DNA of 64,000 bases from DATKFM01 sp963810485 (GTDB lineage: Bacteria > Pseudomonadota > Alphaproteobacteria > Dongiales > Dongiaceae). Location: NCBI GenBank assembly GCA_963810485.1, contig CAWENQ010000005.1, forward strand, positions 372,001 through 436,000, given 5' to 3'. The position numbers and the translations under genes are program-made. Positions 10,290-19,349 of the stretch are shown piece after piece (position 1 is the first letter of the stretch; the number at the start of each line of letters is the position of its first letter). A model generated the notes under the pieces. It saw only the letters and a program-made list of their open reading frames with translations, was not told the origin of the DNA and ran no database searches.

Positions 10290-11885
10290 CTATTCGGTGA
10301 GCGACATGTAGCGGGTCAGGTTCCAACCCAACAGATTGTCGTAGTAGCCGGCAACCTTGGTCGAGACGAGGTGCTGGTTAGTGTAGTGATAGATCGGAAT
10401 CATCGGCACATCGCCCAGGAAGACCTGCTCGGCCGCCTCCAGGACCGCCATGCGCTCGCCGGGATCCGGCGTCACTTGCGCCTTACGCAGATCGCCGTCG
10501 AAGGTCGGGTTATTGTAACCCAAATCATTCTGCGTACCGGCGAACTGGGTGTGCTGCTCCATGAAGTTGCTGGGATCGAGATAGTCGCCGATCCAGGCCG
10601 CGCGCGTGATGTCGTATTGCTTCTGCTCGCGGGTATCCAGATAGACTTTCCACTCCTCGTTCTTCAGCGTCGCATCGACGCCCAGCGTTTGCTTCCACAT
10701 CGAGGCGATCGCGACGGCGATCTTCTTGTGGTTCTCGCTGGTGTTGTAGAGGATCTCCACCGTGAACGGCTTGTCGGGGCCATAGCCGGCCTCGGCATAG
10801 TATTTCTTGGCCAGTTCATTGCGCTCTTCCTGGGTCATGCCAGCGCCTTCGATCTTCTGCTGCTCATAACCTGGTACGCCCGGCGGCACCCAGGCATAAG
10901 CCGGCAGTTCGCCGCCCTGGGTGATCTTGTCGGTCAGCACTTCGCGGTTGACCGCCAGCATCAACGCCTTGCGCAGCGCAAGGTTCGTCGACAGCGGCTC
11001 ACGCGTCATGTTGATGCCGTAGAAGTATGTGCCGAAATAGGGCGCGTTGTGGAACTCCTTCGGCATTTCTGCCGCGGCTTCCTTGATGCGCTCGGACGGG
11101 ACGTCATAGGTGAAGTCCAACTCGCCGGCCTTGAAGCGCTTATATTCCTCGTCCAGATCCTCGGTCGGGTAATAGACCACCGTGTCGATCTTGACGTTGG
11201 CGGCGTCGTGGAAGTTGGGGTTCTTCTTCAGCACCAGCTTCGATTGCGGCACCCATTCGGCGACCGTGTAGGCGCCGTTGCTGACAGAGTTGCCCGGCCG
11301 GGTCCATTCGTCGCCGAACTTTTCGATCGTCGCCTTATGGACAATCTGGCAGGAGCTGTGGGCAAGGATGCCCGTGAAGTAGGGCGTGGACGCCTTCAGC
11401 GTGACCTTCACCGTGTACGGATCGACCGCTTCGACGCCGAGTTGATCGACCGGCATCTTGCCGGCGTTGACATCGTCGGAGTTCTTTATCGGCGACAAGA
11501 TGTAACCGTAGTCCGCGGCCGTGGCCGGATCGACCAGCCGGCGGAAGGAATAGACGACGTCATCGGCCGTCAGCGGATCGCCGTTGGACCATTTGCCGTC
11601 CTTGCGCAGATTGAACGTGTAGACAAGGCCGTCATCGCTGACCGTCCAGCTCTCGGCTGCGCCCGGCGTTTCCTGGCCGTGCGGGTCCATCGTGACCAGT
11701 CCTTCGAACAGGTCGTAGGTGATATTCGCTTCGGTGATGCCGGTCAGCTTGTGCGGATCCAGCGTCTCCGGCTCCGCGCCGTTGCCGCGGTGGAAAACGG
11801 TCTCAGCTTGTGCGGCCAGCGTACCCGCGAGGATAAACGCTCCCGCAAGCGCTGCCGTGCGAAGCCGTGCAAACGCGATATTCAT
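10290..11885 (-). CDS. oppA: periplasmic oligopeptide-binding protein OppA
   Basis: A 531-residue substrate-binding protein of the SBP_bac_5 family. Residues 1-27 are a signal peptide ending AAQAET. The mature protein begins with the family pattern RGNGAEPETLDPHKLTG and includes WSNGDPLTADDVVYSFRRL and the C-terminal IPIYHYTNQHLVS, all typical of OppA/MppA proteins. It captures oligopeptides, possibly murein peptides, and delivers them to OppBC. GGGAG precedes the ATG. It is the first gene of the operon, and 170 bases without a gene upstream presumably hold the promoter, although no motif is clear. Confidence 0.92.
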   Translation of the reverse strand: MNIAFARLRTAALAGAFILAGTLAAQAETVFHRGNGAEPETLDPHKLTGITEANITYDLFEGLVTMDPHGQETPGAAESWTVSDDGLVYTFNLRKDGKWSNGDPLTADDVVYSFRRLVDPATAADYGYILSPIKNSDDVNAGKMPVDQLGVEAVDPYTVKVTLKASTPYFTGILAHSSCQIVHKATIEKFGDEWTRPGNSVSNGAYTVAEWVPQSKLVLKKNPNFHDAANVKIDTVVYYPTEDLDEEYKRFKAGELDFTYDVPSERIKEAAAEMPKEFHNAPYFGTYFYGINMTREPLSTNLALRKALMLAVNREVLTDKITQGGELPAYAWVPPGVPGYEQQKIEGAGMTQEERNELAKKYYAEAGYGPDKPFTVEILYNTSENHKKIAVAIASMWKQTLGVDATLKNEEWKVYLDTREQKQYDITRAAWIGDYLDPSNFMEQHTQFAGTQNDLGYNNPTFDGDLRKAQVTPDPGERMAVLEAAEQVFLGDVPMIPIYHYTNQHLVSTKVAGYYDNLLGWNLTRYMSLTE

Positions 11886-12058
11886 GTTTTCATCTCCCTA
11901 GAAATTTGCGTCAGCTCAGTAGTTTTGTTTGTTGGCGGCTGCGCAGTAGAACGTCCGTACGACGCCCCAGCCGCCGGATGGCCGAATGTTCCTCTATTCG
12001 CTAAATTGGTTCAATCACTTTATCGCGAAGGCAATGGAAGGTCCTGGAGGGCCATGGA

Positions 12059-13010
12059 TTGGGTAATAGTCGGACCCCGCCAACGCACGGCCGCGCAAGG
12101 TTCTATCGGTCCACTGCGGAACTCCGGAGAATTCGGGACTGCCTGAAGCGAACGGCCGTGCGCCAAGTGGGGCTTTCAGCGGCTTCAAAGACCGCATTCA
12201 CCATCCTTACCGCGGCGCGAAATGGAACGGTTCTAGGTGCAAGCCACCGGGGCTCCGTGGCGATTTACCCGGCGTCTGTTGTCAAATTGTTCTTCCTGGC
12301 GGCGGTTCAGGCGTGGCTGTCGGCGGGCCGCCTATCAAGGACTTCGTGAACTGCGGCGCGCCTGTTCGGCGATGATCCGGCAGTCCTCCAACGACGCCAC
12401 CGGCTATATCGTCGACCTGCTGACAGGCACGACCGGCGGGCCAGACCTGCCATCGGCCGCGTTCCGCCGCTGGCTTCACCGCCGAGGGGCGGTGCAACGT
12501 TACTTCGAGCGCTGGGGCTGGCCGGAATTCGCGCCTATCTGGGTCACGCAGAAGACCTGGGAGGAAAGTCCCTACGGCCGGGAGCAGCAATCCCGTGTCC
12601 AGGTCCGCAACAACCGCAACCGGCTGACCACCGAAGCGGCGGCGCGGCTGCTGTGGTCGATCGATCGGGATGAAGTCGTATCGAAGCGGGCATGCCGGGA
12701 GATGCGCCGCGTGCTCCAACGCCGCCTCGATGCGAAAGCCCGCCGGGATCACGCCGACAATCAGATCGACGGTTTCCTTGGCGAGGGCCTGCCGGAGGAC
12801 GCGCGGCTCTGGTCCAAGGCCGGCTGGACCAGCAAGACCCGTCATGATGCAGCGATCATCGCATTGAAAGGCGGCCGCCGGTTTGTCCTCGTGGTCTTTT
12901 CCGAAGGGCGGAAACTTGCCGGAAACACCGCGCTGCTGCCGGCGATGGCGAAAGAGGCGGCGCGGCTGATGGGCTTGCTGGACGACCGGCCGGCGCGGCG
13001 GCGCCGCTAG
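12059..13010 (+). pseudogene. class A beta-lactamase-fold serine hydrolase, frameshifted
   Basis: A beta-lactamase-like serine hydrolase (PF13354 type). The active-site serine and lysine are in YPASVVKLFF, in the first frame. After AWLSAGRLSRT the frame breaks, and ELRRACSAMIRQSSNDATGYIVD, QKTWEESPYGREQQ and the KAGWTS triad (KTG-box equivalent) continue one frame over to 13010. Deleting one base near 12343 joins them. Relatives in cyanobacteria and proteobacteria carry the same SVVK, SSNDATGY and KAGWTS set. They are not proven antibiotic-hydrolysing enzymes and may act on peptidoglycan or other amides. The true start is uncertain: the TTG at 12059 is only the earliest possibility. The stop overlaps the stop of the convergent GntR gene in one CTAG. 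Confidence 0.75.
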
Positions 13011-13774
13011 GCGATGGCGCGCCGCGGCTTTACCGGCGCCTTGCGTACGACCGGCGGCGGATGGCTGATGACATCGTCGGTATCGGCCAGCAGCCGCAGC
13101 ACCGCGCGCCGCGCCGCGTCGGGACGCTGCCGCCGGATCGCCTTCTCGATATCCTCATGCAGCGACTGTGCATGGCGCGTGCCGGCGCGGCGCGTGGCGA
13201 AATCGAAAACCGTCGCCAGCGCCGACTCGATCAGCGAGCCGAAGGGCACCAGGAATTCGTTGCCGGCGGCGTGCAGGATGCCCAGATGGAACCGCACATC
13301 GGCCTCGATGCGGTTTTCGACCGAGGTGGCGGTACCCATGTTCCGGCAGGCGAGGGAGATCGCGGCCATCTGTTCGGCGCTGCGGTTGCGCGACGCCATC
13401 GCCGCCGCCTCTGGCTCGAAGATGCGCCGCATTTCCTGGACCGAGTGCAGGAAGCGTTCGCGGTCGGGCGCGCCGATGTACCAGACGAGCACGTCGCGAT
13501 CGAGCAGGTTCCAATGTTCCCGCGGCTCCACGCGCGTACCGACTTTCGGCCGCGCGCTGACCAGGCCCTTGGCCATCAGCATCTTCATGGCTTCGCGCAC
13601 CGCCGAGCGGCTCATGCGCAGGCGCTTGCACCATTCGGCCTCGTTGGGCAGCAGCTGTCCGGGAGCGAAATCGCCCTTCAGGATGCGCGAGCCGATTTCC
13701 TCGGCCGCGGCAAAATGAAGACTCCGGCCCGGCCCCCGTTTACGGGAGCCCCCCGGCGCCGAGTTCTTGAACAA
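13007..13774 (-). CDS. GntR-family regulator, FadR subfamily
   Basis: A 255-residue transcription factor. The winged-helix domain (about residues 20-90) shows the GntR pattern ILKGDFAPGQLLPNEAEWCKRLRMSRSAVREAMKML...GLV. The C-terminal all-helical FCD domain (about 105-235) has the metal-binding histidines expected in FadR-type regulators, including FHLGILHAAGN. Start is TTG at 13772-13774 with GGAG eight bases upstream. It lies directly downstream of the sugar ABC permease on the same strand and most likely controls that transporter in response to its sugar or a sugar-acid intermediate. Confidence 0.88.
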   Translation of the reverse strand: MFKNSAPGGSRKRGPGRSLHFAAAEEIGSRILKGDFAPGQLLPNEAEWCKRLRMSRSAVREAMKMLMAKGLVSARPKVGTRVEPREHWNLLDRDVLVWYIGAPDRERFLHSVQEMRRIFEPEAAAMASRNRSAEQMAAISLACRNMGTATSVENRIEADVRFHLGILHAAGNEFLVPFGSLIESALATVFDFATRRAGTRHAQSLHEDIEKAIRRQRPDAARRAVLRLLADTDDVISHPPPVVRKAPVKPRRAIA

Positions 13775-13789
13775 TAACGTGTCTCCCTA

Positions 13790-14785
13790 TCAATCCGTTT
13801 CCCGGATTCGTTTGAGACAGTCGAACAGGACCGCAATGACGATGCAACTGCCAATGAAGGTTCCCTGCCAGAATGTGCTTATGCCCAGCAATGTGAGGCT
13901 GTTGCGAATGACCTCGATCAATGCGGCGCCGATCACGCCGCCCAAGGCGGTGCCGCTGCCGCCCATCAGGTTGGTGCCGCCGATCACGGTGGCGGCGATG
14001 ACCGTGAGCTCTTTGCCCTCGCCCAGGTTCTGGGTGACGCTGCCGAGCCAGCCGGCCATCAGGATGCCGGCGATGCCCGCCATCAGCGCGCTGAAGACAT
14101 AGACGCTGAGCTTCACCTGGTTGACCGAGACGCCGGTCAGACGCGCTGCCTTCTCATTGCCGCCGACGGCGAAGACATGTGCGCCCCAGCGCGTCCAGCG
14201 TAGCAGGAATCCGGTGATCAGCGTAAGCACGACCAGCACGATGACCGGGTTGGGAATGCCGAGTGTGGATTTGCCGCCGAGCCACAGCACCGTTTCTCCG
14301 TAGGTGCCGAAATCGTAGACGCCCTTGTTGTCGGAGATGACCTGCCCCTGACTTCGGGCGATCGACAGCACGCCCAGCGTCACCACGAAGGACGGCATCT
14401 TCACATAGGCGACCATGACGCCGTTGAAGAGCCCGACGAGCAAGGCAACGGACAAGCCGGCGATGATGCCCAAAGGCGCAGGATATCCGGCGCCGAGGAC
14501 CATGCCGCACATCATCGCGGAGAATCCCATCACCGATCCCACCGACAGATCGATGCCGCCGGTGATGATGACGGCCGTCATGCCGAGGGCGGCGATTGCG
14601 ACGAAGGCGAAGTTGCGGGTCACGTTGAACAGGTTCTGCCCGGTGAGAAACTTGTCCGAGCCGATCGCGACCAGGATGCAGGCCGCGACCGTCGCCAGGA
14701 ACACCCAGAAGGTCTGTCGCGTCAGCAGATAGCCGAGCGGGCCATAGGTGCGTTTGTTGATGACATCTTCCAGCGCTGCGCTCAT
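13790..14785 (-). CDS. monosaccharide ABC transporter permease (RbsC/FrcC type)
   Basis: A 331-residue inner-membrane permease of the ribose/xylose/fructose group with eight to ten hydrophobic segments. Conserved blocks include GMTAVIITGGIDLSVGSVMG, VAYVKMPSFVVTLG and GAHVFAVGGNEKAARLTGV, the last being the ATPase-contacting loop. AGGAG lies eight bases before ATG 14783-14785. It works with the ATPase just upstream (stop at 14826) and the binding protein on the opposite strand. The substrate is probably a pentose or hexose but cannot be named from sequence alone. Confidence 0.9.
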   Translation of the reverse strand: MSAALEDVINKRTYGPLGYLLTRQTFWVFLATVAACILVAIGSDKFLTGQNLFNVTRNFAFVAIAALGMTAVIITGGIDLSVGSVMGFSAMMCGMVLGAGYPAPLGIIAGLSVALLVGLFNGVMVAYVKMPSFVVTLGVLSIARSQGQVISDNKGVYDFGTYGETVLWLGGKSTLGIPNPVIVLVVLTLITGFLLRWTRWGAHVFAVGGNEKAARLTGVSVNQVKLSVYVFSALMAGIAGILMAGWLGSVTQNLGEGKELTVIAATVIGGTNLMGGSGTALGGVIGAALIEVIRNSLTLLGISTFWQGTFIGSCIVIAVLFDCLKRIRETD

Positions 14786-14825
14786 GGCGTCGCTCTCCTG
14801 CGGTTCGAATGGGGTTGTCCGGTGC

Positions 14826-15566
14826 TCATGCCGTGGCAATGGCGCCGGTAATCAGGCCGGTGACCTCTTCCGGCGAGGTCTGCGCCGTCGGCTTGTCCGC
14901 CACCTTGCGGCCGCGCCGCAGCACCATGATGCGGTCGGCGACGGCAAAGACGTCGGGCATGCGGTGGCTGATGAGCACCACCGCGACGCCCTGGTCGCGC
15001 AGGTGGCGGATCAGGTTCAACACCTCCGCCACCTGGCGCACGGAGATCGCCGCCGTCGGCTCGTCCATCAGCACGATCTTCGCATCGGACAGGCGCGTGC
15101 GGGCGATCGCCACCGCCTGGCGCTGGCCGCCGGACATCTGCTTCACCAGGTCGCGCGGCCGGGTTTCCGATTTCAGCTCGGCGAACAGCTGCGCCGCGCG
15201 CTTGTACATGGCGCCATAATCGAGCACGCGAAAGGGGCCGATGCCCTTGGTCAGCTCGCGGCTCAGGAAAACATTCACTCCGGCGGTCATGTTGTCGCAC
15301 AAAGCCAGATCCTGATAGACGATCTCGACGCCGTGATTGCGGGCGTCCACCGGCCGGTGAAGCACCGCCTCCTTGCCGTTGATCGTCATCGTGCCGTGGG
15401 TCGGCGGAAAGTTGCCGGCGATGATCTTCACCAGCGTCGATTTGCCTGCGCCATTGTCGCCCATGAGCCCGAGCGTCTCGCCGGGCTCGAGCGCCATCGA
15501 CACGTCGCTCAATGCATGAATAGCGCCGAAATGCTTGGAGATTCCGGCGAGTTCCAACACCGCCAT
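14826..15566 (-). CDS. monosaccharide ABC transporter ATPase (single-domain, FrcA type)
   Basis: A 246-residue single-cassette ATPase, unlike the double-length RbsA. Walker A is GDNGAGKST at about residues 35-43, the signature is MSGGQRQAVAIAR, and Walker B is IVLMDEPTAAIS, with the switch histidine in LISHRMPDV. Single-cassette forms are characteristic of the FrcABC fructose/mannose/ribose importer of rhizobia. GGGAGG precedes ATG 15564-15566. It is the first gene of a minus-strand unit with the permease and probably the GntR regulator. The 420 bases to the divergent binding-protein gene hold the control region. Confidence 0.9.
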   Translation of the reverse strand: MAVLELAGISKHFGAIHALSDVSMALEPGETLGLMGDNGAGKSTLVKIIAGNFPPTHGTMTINGKEAVLHRPVDARNHGVEIVYQDLALCDNMTAGVNVFLSRELTKGIGPFRVLDYGAMYKRAAQLFAELKSETRPRDLVKQMSGGQRQAVAIARTRLSDAKIVLMDEPTAAISVRQVAEVLNLIRHLRDQGVAVVLISHRMPDVFAVADRIMVLRRGRKVADKPTAQTSPEEVTGLITGAIATA

Positions 15567-15986
15567 CCGAGCCTTACCTCCCTGAAAGCCCGAACTCGAC
15601 GGTTGCAATGCCACCGGTGGGCCGTTTCTTCTTACCGTGCCGGCGGAACGCCGAACCCGTGTCATTAGAGCAAAGCATCCGCCGCCGTCAATCGGCGGCT
15701 GCCGGCGCTGCGTTCCTATTTATCTGACAAATCATACAAATCGGCTTGACTTGCTTTGCGCGCCGCCATTAGCCTTTTGCACCGGGAACAGGCAGGCCCC
15801 TGCGGCGGAGCGGATCGCAAAACGGACGACGGCAAGACTTGCCGCAATGCACCGTATCCCTCGCCATGGCGGAATGACTTGATAACCACGGAACACATCC
15901 GGACCTGCAACAGCAGGGCGGATTTCAACGACTTGCCAAACCTGGCAGTCATCCGGCGGCCGAAGCCGCCAAGAAAGGGAGGAGTA

Positions 15987-16973
15987 ATGAAAAAAGCTTT
16001 AGGATTGTTGGCCGTGACCGCCTTCGCAGTTGCAGCGACGGCGGCGTCGGCCGAGGACAAGATCCTGGCCATCGTCGTGAAGGGCCTCGATAACCCGTTC
16101 TTCGAGCAGATCAACCAGGGCTGTCAGAAGGCGAATGCGGAACTGGCGGGCTCAGGTTACACCTGCCTGTATACCGGCCCGGCTTCCAGCGCCGATGAGG
16201 CCGGCGAAGTTCAGATCGTCGACGACCTGATCACAAAGGGCGTCGCGGCGATCGCGATTTCGCCGTCGAACGCGCCGATGATGGCAAACCTGCTGAAGCA
16301 GCGCGCGCCGAACATGCCGATCATGACCATCGACGCCGACCTCGGCGCCGCTGACATCGCCATGCGCAAGACCTATCTCGGCACCGACAACTATCTGATG
16401 GGTGTGAAGTTCGCCGAGCATCTGAAGAAGTTCAAGCCGAACGGCGGCACGATCTGCCTGCAGCTCGGTAACGTGGCGGCCGACAATATCAACGCCCGCG
16501 CCGCCGGCACGCGCGATACGCTGGCCGGTGAGAAAGGCGTGGAGCGGCTGACGGGTCAGGGCGGCTGGACCGAAGTCGACGGTTGCCCGCTCTACACCAA
16601 CGACCAGGCCGATCTCGCCAACCAGCAGATGGCCGATACCTTCCTGGCGAATCCGGATCTCGACGCCTTCGTGCTTGAAGGCGGCTGGGCCCAGTTCGCG
16701 CCGCAAGCCTATGCCCAGGTCACCGACCAGGTCATGGACAAGATGAAGAGCGGCAAGCTGATCATCGTCGCCGGCGACACGCTGCCGCCGCAGATCGACG
16801 CGCTGAAGGCCGGCCGCAGCCACGCCCAGGTCGGACAGCGGCCGTTCGAGATGGGCTACAAGGCGCCGTTCGTGATGCGCGATCTCGTGGAAGGCAAGAC
16901 CGTCGAACCGGTGCTCTATACCGGCCTCGACGAGTGCACCCAGGAGAACGTGGATACCTGCATCGCCAAGTAA
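15987..16973 (+). CDS. periplasmic monosaccharide-binding protein
   Basis: A 328-residue periplasmic binding protein of the ribose/galactose (Peripla_BP_4) family. The signal peptide is MKKALGLLAVTAFAVAATAA followed by SAED. The mature chain starts KILAIVVKGLDNPFFEQIN, a classical family opening, and the ligand-cleft block AIAISPSNAPMM is clear. GGGAGGAG sits just upstream of ATG 15987, which rules out the longer in-frame extension. It is transcribed divergently from its ATPase and permease genes, so the transporter is split over two promoters. A strong terminator follows at 16998-17028. Confidence 0.92.
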   Translation: MKKALGLLAVTAFAVAATAASAEDKILAIVVKGLDNPFFEQINQGCQKANAELAGSGYTCLYTGPASSADEAGEVQIVDDLITKGVAAIAISPSNAPMMANLLKQRAPNMPIMTIDADLGAADIAMRKTYLGTDNYLMGVKFAEHLKKFKPNGGTICLQLGNVAADNINARAAGTRDTLAGEKGVERLTGQGGWTEVDGCPLYTNDQADLANQQMADTFLANPDLDAFVLEGGWAQFAPQAYAQVTDQVMDKMKSGKLIIVAGDTLPPQIDALKAGRSHAQVGQRPFEMGYKAPFVMRDLVEGKTVEPVLYTGLDECTQENVDTCIAK

Positions 16974-16997
16974 TCTTGGCGTCAGTTTGGGACGGAT

Positions 16998-17028
16998 GAA
17001 GGGGCCCCTCGCGGGCCCCTTCGTTTTT
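16998..17028 (+). terminator. rho-independent terminator after the sugar-binding protein
   Basis: A perfect ten-base stem, GAAGGGGCCC pairing with GGGCCCCTTC, around the loop CTCGC, followed by GTTTTT. It lies 24 bases after the stop of the binding-protein gene and just before the end of the convergent LysR gene. Confidence 0.9.
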
Positions 17029-17030
17029 GA

Positions 17031-17939
17031 TCAAAGGGGCGCGGCCGCTTCGGCGGTCAGCCAGTCGCGGAACGCCGCAACCTTGGCGCGCTTTGTCGCC
17101 GCTTCCGGGTAGACGAGATAATAGGCGAATTTTCCGGGCACGCTGACATTGAACGGCCGCACCAGGCGGCCGGCGGCAAGGTCGTTGGCGACCAGAGCGC
17201 TGCGGCCCAGCACGACCCCCTGGCCCTCGATTGCCGCCTGCATGGCCAGCATCCAGTCGTTGAATTGCGGGCCCTTGGCCCAGTCGATATCGCGCACGCC
17301 CGCCGCCAGCAGCCACATGCGCCAGTCCGGCTCCTCGCCCCGCTGGGATGACCAGTCAGTGTGCAGCAGCCGGTGCCAGCGAAGATCCCCCGGCGTCTCC
17401 AGCGGATGCTCGCCCTTGAGCAGCTGCGGACTGCAGACCGGCGACACCTCCACATCCATCAGCTGCTCCGACACCAGCGCGGGGTAGCGGCCGGCGCCAT
17501 AGCGGATCGCCACATCCACATTGTCGCGGCCGAAATCCACCAGCTGGGTCGAGGCGTCCAGCCGCACCTCCAGGTCCGGCCGCGCCTTGCGGAAGCCGTC
17601 CAGCCGCGGCACCAGCCATTTGGCGGCGAAGGAGGGGGTGACGGAGACGGTGAGCAGGTTTTCCGAGTTGCTGGCGCCCATGCTCTCCACGGCCTCGGCA
17701 AGCTGGTCGAAGGCCTCGCGCAGGCGCGGCAGGCTGAGCTGGGCGGCGTCGGTCAGCAGCACCGCCCGGTTCTGCCGGCGGAAGAGCTGGATGCCGAGAT
17801 ACTCCTCCAGCGACCGCACCTGATGGCTGATCGCGGCCTGGGTGACGTGCAGCTCGTCGGCGGCCTTGGTGAAGCTGAGATGCCGGGCAGCGGCTTCAAA
17901 GGCCCGGAGCGCATTCAGGGGCGGCAGGCGTCTATTCAT
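17031..17939 (-). CDS. LysR-family regulator, GcvA-like
   Basis: A 302-residue LysR-type transcription factor. The N-terminal winged helix reads LNALRAFEAAARHLSFTKAADELHVTQAAISHQVRSLEEYLG, which is close to GcvA (regulator of glycine cleavage). The C-terminal co-inducer domain follows from about residue 95. GcvA-like proteins are numerous in alphaproteobacteria and often control amino-acid or beta-lactam-related genes, so the name is only a subfamily label. It is divergent from the DUF1127 gene, with 147 bases between them, an arrangement in which LysR regulators often control the neighbour. Confidence 0.88.
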   Translation of the reverse strand: MNRRLPPLNALRAFEAAARHLSFTKAADELHVTQAAISHQVRSLEEYLGIQLFRRQNRAVLLTDAAQLSLPRLREAFDQLAEAVESMGASNSENLLTVSVTPSFAAKWLVPRLDGFRKARPDLEVRLDASTQLVDFGRDNVDVAIRYGAGRYPALVSEQLMDVEVSPVCSPQLLKGEHPLETPGDLRWHRLLHTDWSSQRGEEPDWRMWLLAAGVRDIDWAKGPQFNDWMLAMQAAIEGQGVVLGRSALVANDLAAGRLVRPFNVSVPGKFAYYLVYPEAATKRAKVAAFRDWLTAEAAAPL

Positions 17940-18086
17940 CTGTTCGGATCAATAATTCTAATCGATGAGATGAGAACTGATCGTTTGTGGATTTGCATGA
18001 ACATAGGCATTTTCATCATCAACAGCCACCGCAAACAGCGCCTCGACGATAAGATTTTTTGAGCGGGCGCGACCATGGAGAGCCAA

Positions 18087-18467
18087 ATGACCCGTGAATC
18101 TTCTCATGAATTTACTATCAGCCACTATGTCGCAGCTGCCCATAACGATCGCGCCGAGGCGTTGACCCGGTTTGGTTACCTGGCCATCGCCGGCGCCGAC
18201 CGCGCCGTCCGCCAGGTTCTGACTCCGGTCGGTGCAGCGGTCAGCACCCTGGTCAGCCGCTGGAACGATTTCAGCGAGCGGCGCGCCACTTACCTGGCCC
18301 TGTCGAAGCTCGACGACCGCATGCTCAGGGATATCGGCCTCACCCGGGCGGATATCGAAGTTACCCCGGCCAAACTCTTCGTGAGCGAGCCAGAACTGGA
18401 AGCCGCCATCCTTGCGCCAGCCCCACGGCCGACCGCCACGCTTCATGAATTCAAACGTGCCGCCTGA
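18087..18467 (+). CDS. DUF1127 protein with N-terminal extension
   Basis: A 126-residue protein whose centre carries the DUF1127 motif YLALSKLDDRMLRDIGLTRADIE. Short DUF1127 proteins in rhizobia and Rhodobacter take part in RNA turnover and in phosphate and carbon stress responses. This one is longer, with an extra 65 residues before the motif and a 30-residue tail. GGAG at 18077-18080 is six bases before ATG 18087, which I prefer over the ATG at 18075. The function of the extension is unknown. A terminator follows at 18575-18606. Confidence 0.8.
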   Translation: MTRESSHEFTISHYVAAAHNDRAEALTRFGYLAIAGADRAVRQVLTPVGAAVSTLVSRWNDFSERRATYLALSKLDDRMLRDIGLTRADIEVTPAKLFVSEPELEAAILAPAPRPTATLHEFKRAA

Positions 18468-18574
18468 AGTCCGAGTACCGCGTCCCCTAGTAGCCTCCCT
18501 GTTGCCGTTCGGACCGTTGGTTCCCTCACCAGCCGTCCGTTTCCCAGGCGCCCATCCCGGCGCCGACCCTGGCG

Positions 18575-18606
18575 CCCCTCCCGTCCCCCGGGAGGGGCCT
18601 TTTTTT
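18575..18606 (+). terminator. rho-independent terminator
   Basis: Stem CCCCTCCCG pairing with CGGGAGGGG around a five-base loop, followed by CC and seven Ts. It lies about 110 bases after the DUF1127 stop and isolates that gene from glnK-amtB. Between here and glnK (to 18999) I see no gene, only the promoter candidate at 18868-18884. Confidence 0.9.
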
Positions 18607-18867
18607 GCGCCAATCGGGGCGGCGCTGAAAAAATAGGCAATTGCCTTTCGGAACGTCAGGCCTGTGGCAATTAATGTGCCGGCGGGGATGACGGCCTGGT
18701 CGTGGCTAAGCTCTTGCTTCGACCGGTCCACTAGGCGATTTCCCGCGCCAAGAAGCCGGAACACTTTGGGCGCACTCTGGAATCTCCGGGAATCCGCTTG
18801 CCCGTATTCGCCAGATCTTGCGGCGTCACCGCGCGCGATTGCCGCAACCGCCCGGCGGCACCCTGTT

Positions 18868-18884
18868 TGGCACGAACTCTTGCA
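18868..18884 (+). promoter_or_regulatory. sigma-54 (RpoN) promoter candidate for glnK-amtB, spacing one base too long
   Basis: TGGCACGAACTCTTGCA matches both halves of the -24/-12 consensus (TGGCACG, then TTGCA). However, the invariant GG and GC are separated by eleven bases rather than the strict ten. glnK-amtB operons are classically NtrC/sigma-54 controlled, and the element is 116 bases upstream of the glnK start. A single surplus base would explain the spacing, in line with the insertion pattern across this window. As written it would be a poor promoter. Confidence 0.6.
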
Positions 18885-18999
18885 ATCATCCCATCGGTAC
18901 GCCGCACAACGATGTGTCGACGCGTCCGCAGATGCCTGCGGCCGCGAACGGTCGAGGTCGCGGTAAAGAGCGCAAAAGGGAAGCGTGGAGGAGCGCGTA

Positions 19000-19338
19000 A
19001 TGAAATTCATCATGGCTGTGATCAAGCCGTTCAAGCTGGACGAGGTGCGCGAAGCGCTCACCTCCATCGGCATCCAGGGAATAACGGTGACCGAGGCTAA
19101 AGGCTTTGGCCGGCAGAAGGGCCACACGGAAATCTATCGCGGCGCGGAGTATGCCGTGAACTTCGTCCCGAAAGTGAAGCTCGAGATCGCGGTGTCCAAC
19201 GATATGGCCGACCGCGTCGTCGACACGATCCAATCCACCGCCGCCACCGGACGCATCGGCGACGGCAAGATCTTCGTGTTCGACATGATGCATGCGGTGC
19301 GCATCCGCACCGGCGACCGCAACGAAGAAGCTCTCTAG
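19000..19338 (+). CDS. glnK: nitrogen regulatory PII protein GlnK
   Basis: A 112-residue PII signal protein. It begins MKFIMAVIKPFKLDEVREAL. The T-loop contains the uridylylation site Tyr51 in TEIYRGAEY. The ATP/2-oxoglutarate-binding B- and C-loops are recognisable in TAATGRIGDGKIFV and the C-terminal VRIRTGD. It senses 2-oxoglutarate and ATP/ADP and blocks AmtB when nitrogen is plentiful. GGAGGAG lies just upstream of ATG 19000. amtB starts eleven bases after the stop, the near-universal glnK-amtB pairing. Confidence 0.95.
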   Translation: MKFIMAVIKPFKLDEVREALTSIGIQGITVTEAKGFGRQKGHTEIYRGAEYAVNFVPKVKLEIAVSNDMADRVVDTIQSTAATGRIGDGKIFVFDMMHAVRIRTGDRNEEAL

Positions 19339-19349
19339 GAGACAGGACA

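Noticed and set aside
12059..13010. Antibiotic-resistance beta-lactamase
   Set aside because: Motifs are SVVK, SSND and KAG rather than those of characterised resistance enzymes; relatives are housekeeping-like serine hydrolases.
13007..16973. Naming the sugar importer as fructose- or ribose-specific
   Set aside because: The permease and ATPase fit the FrcABC layout, but neither the binding protein nor neighbouring catabolic genes fix a substrate.
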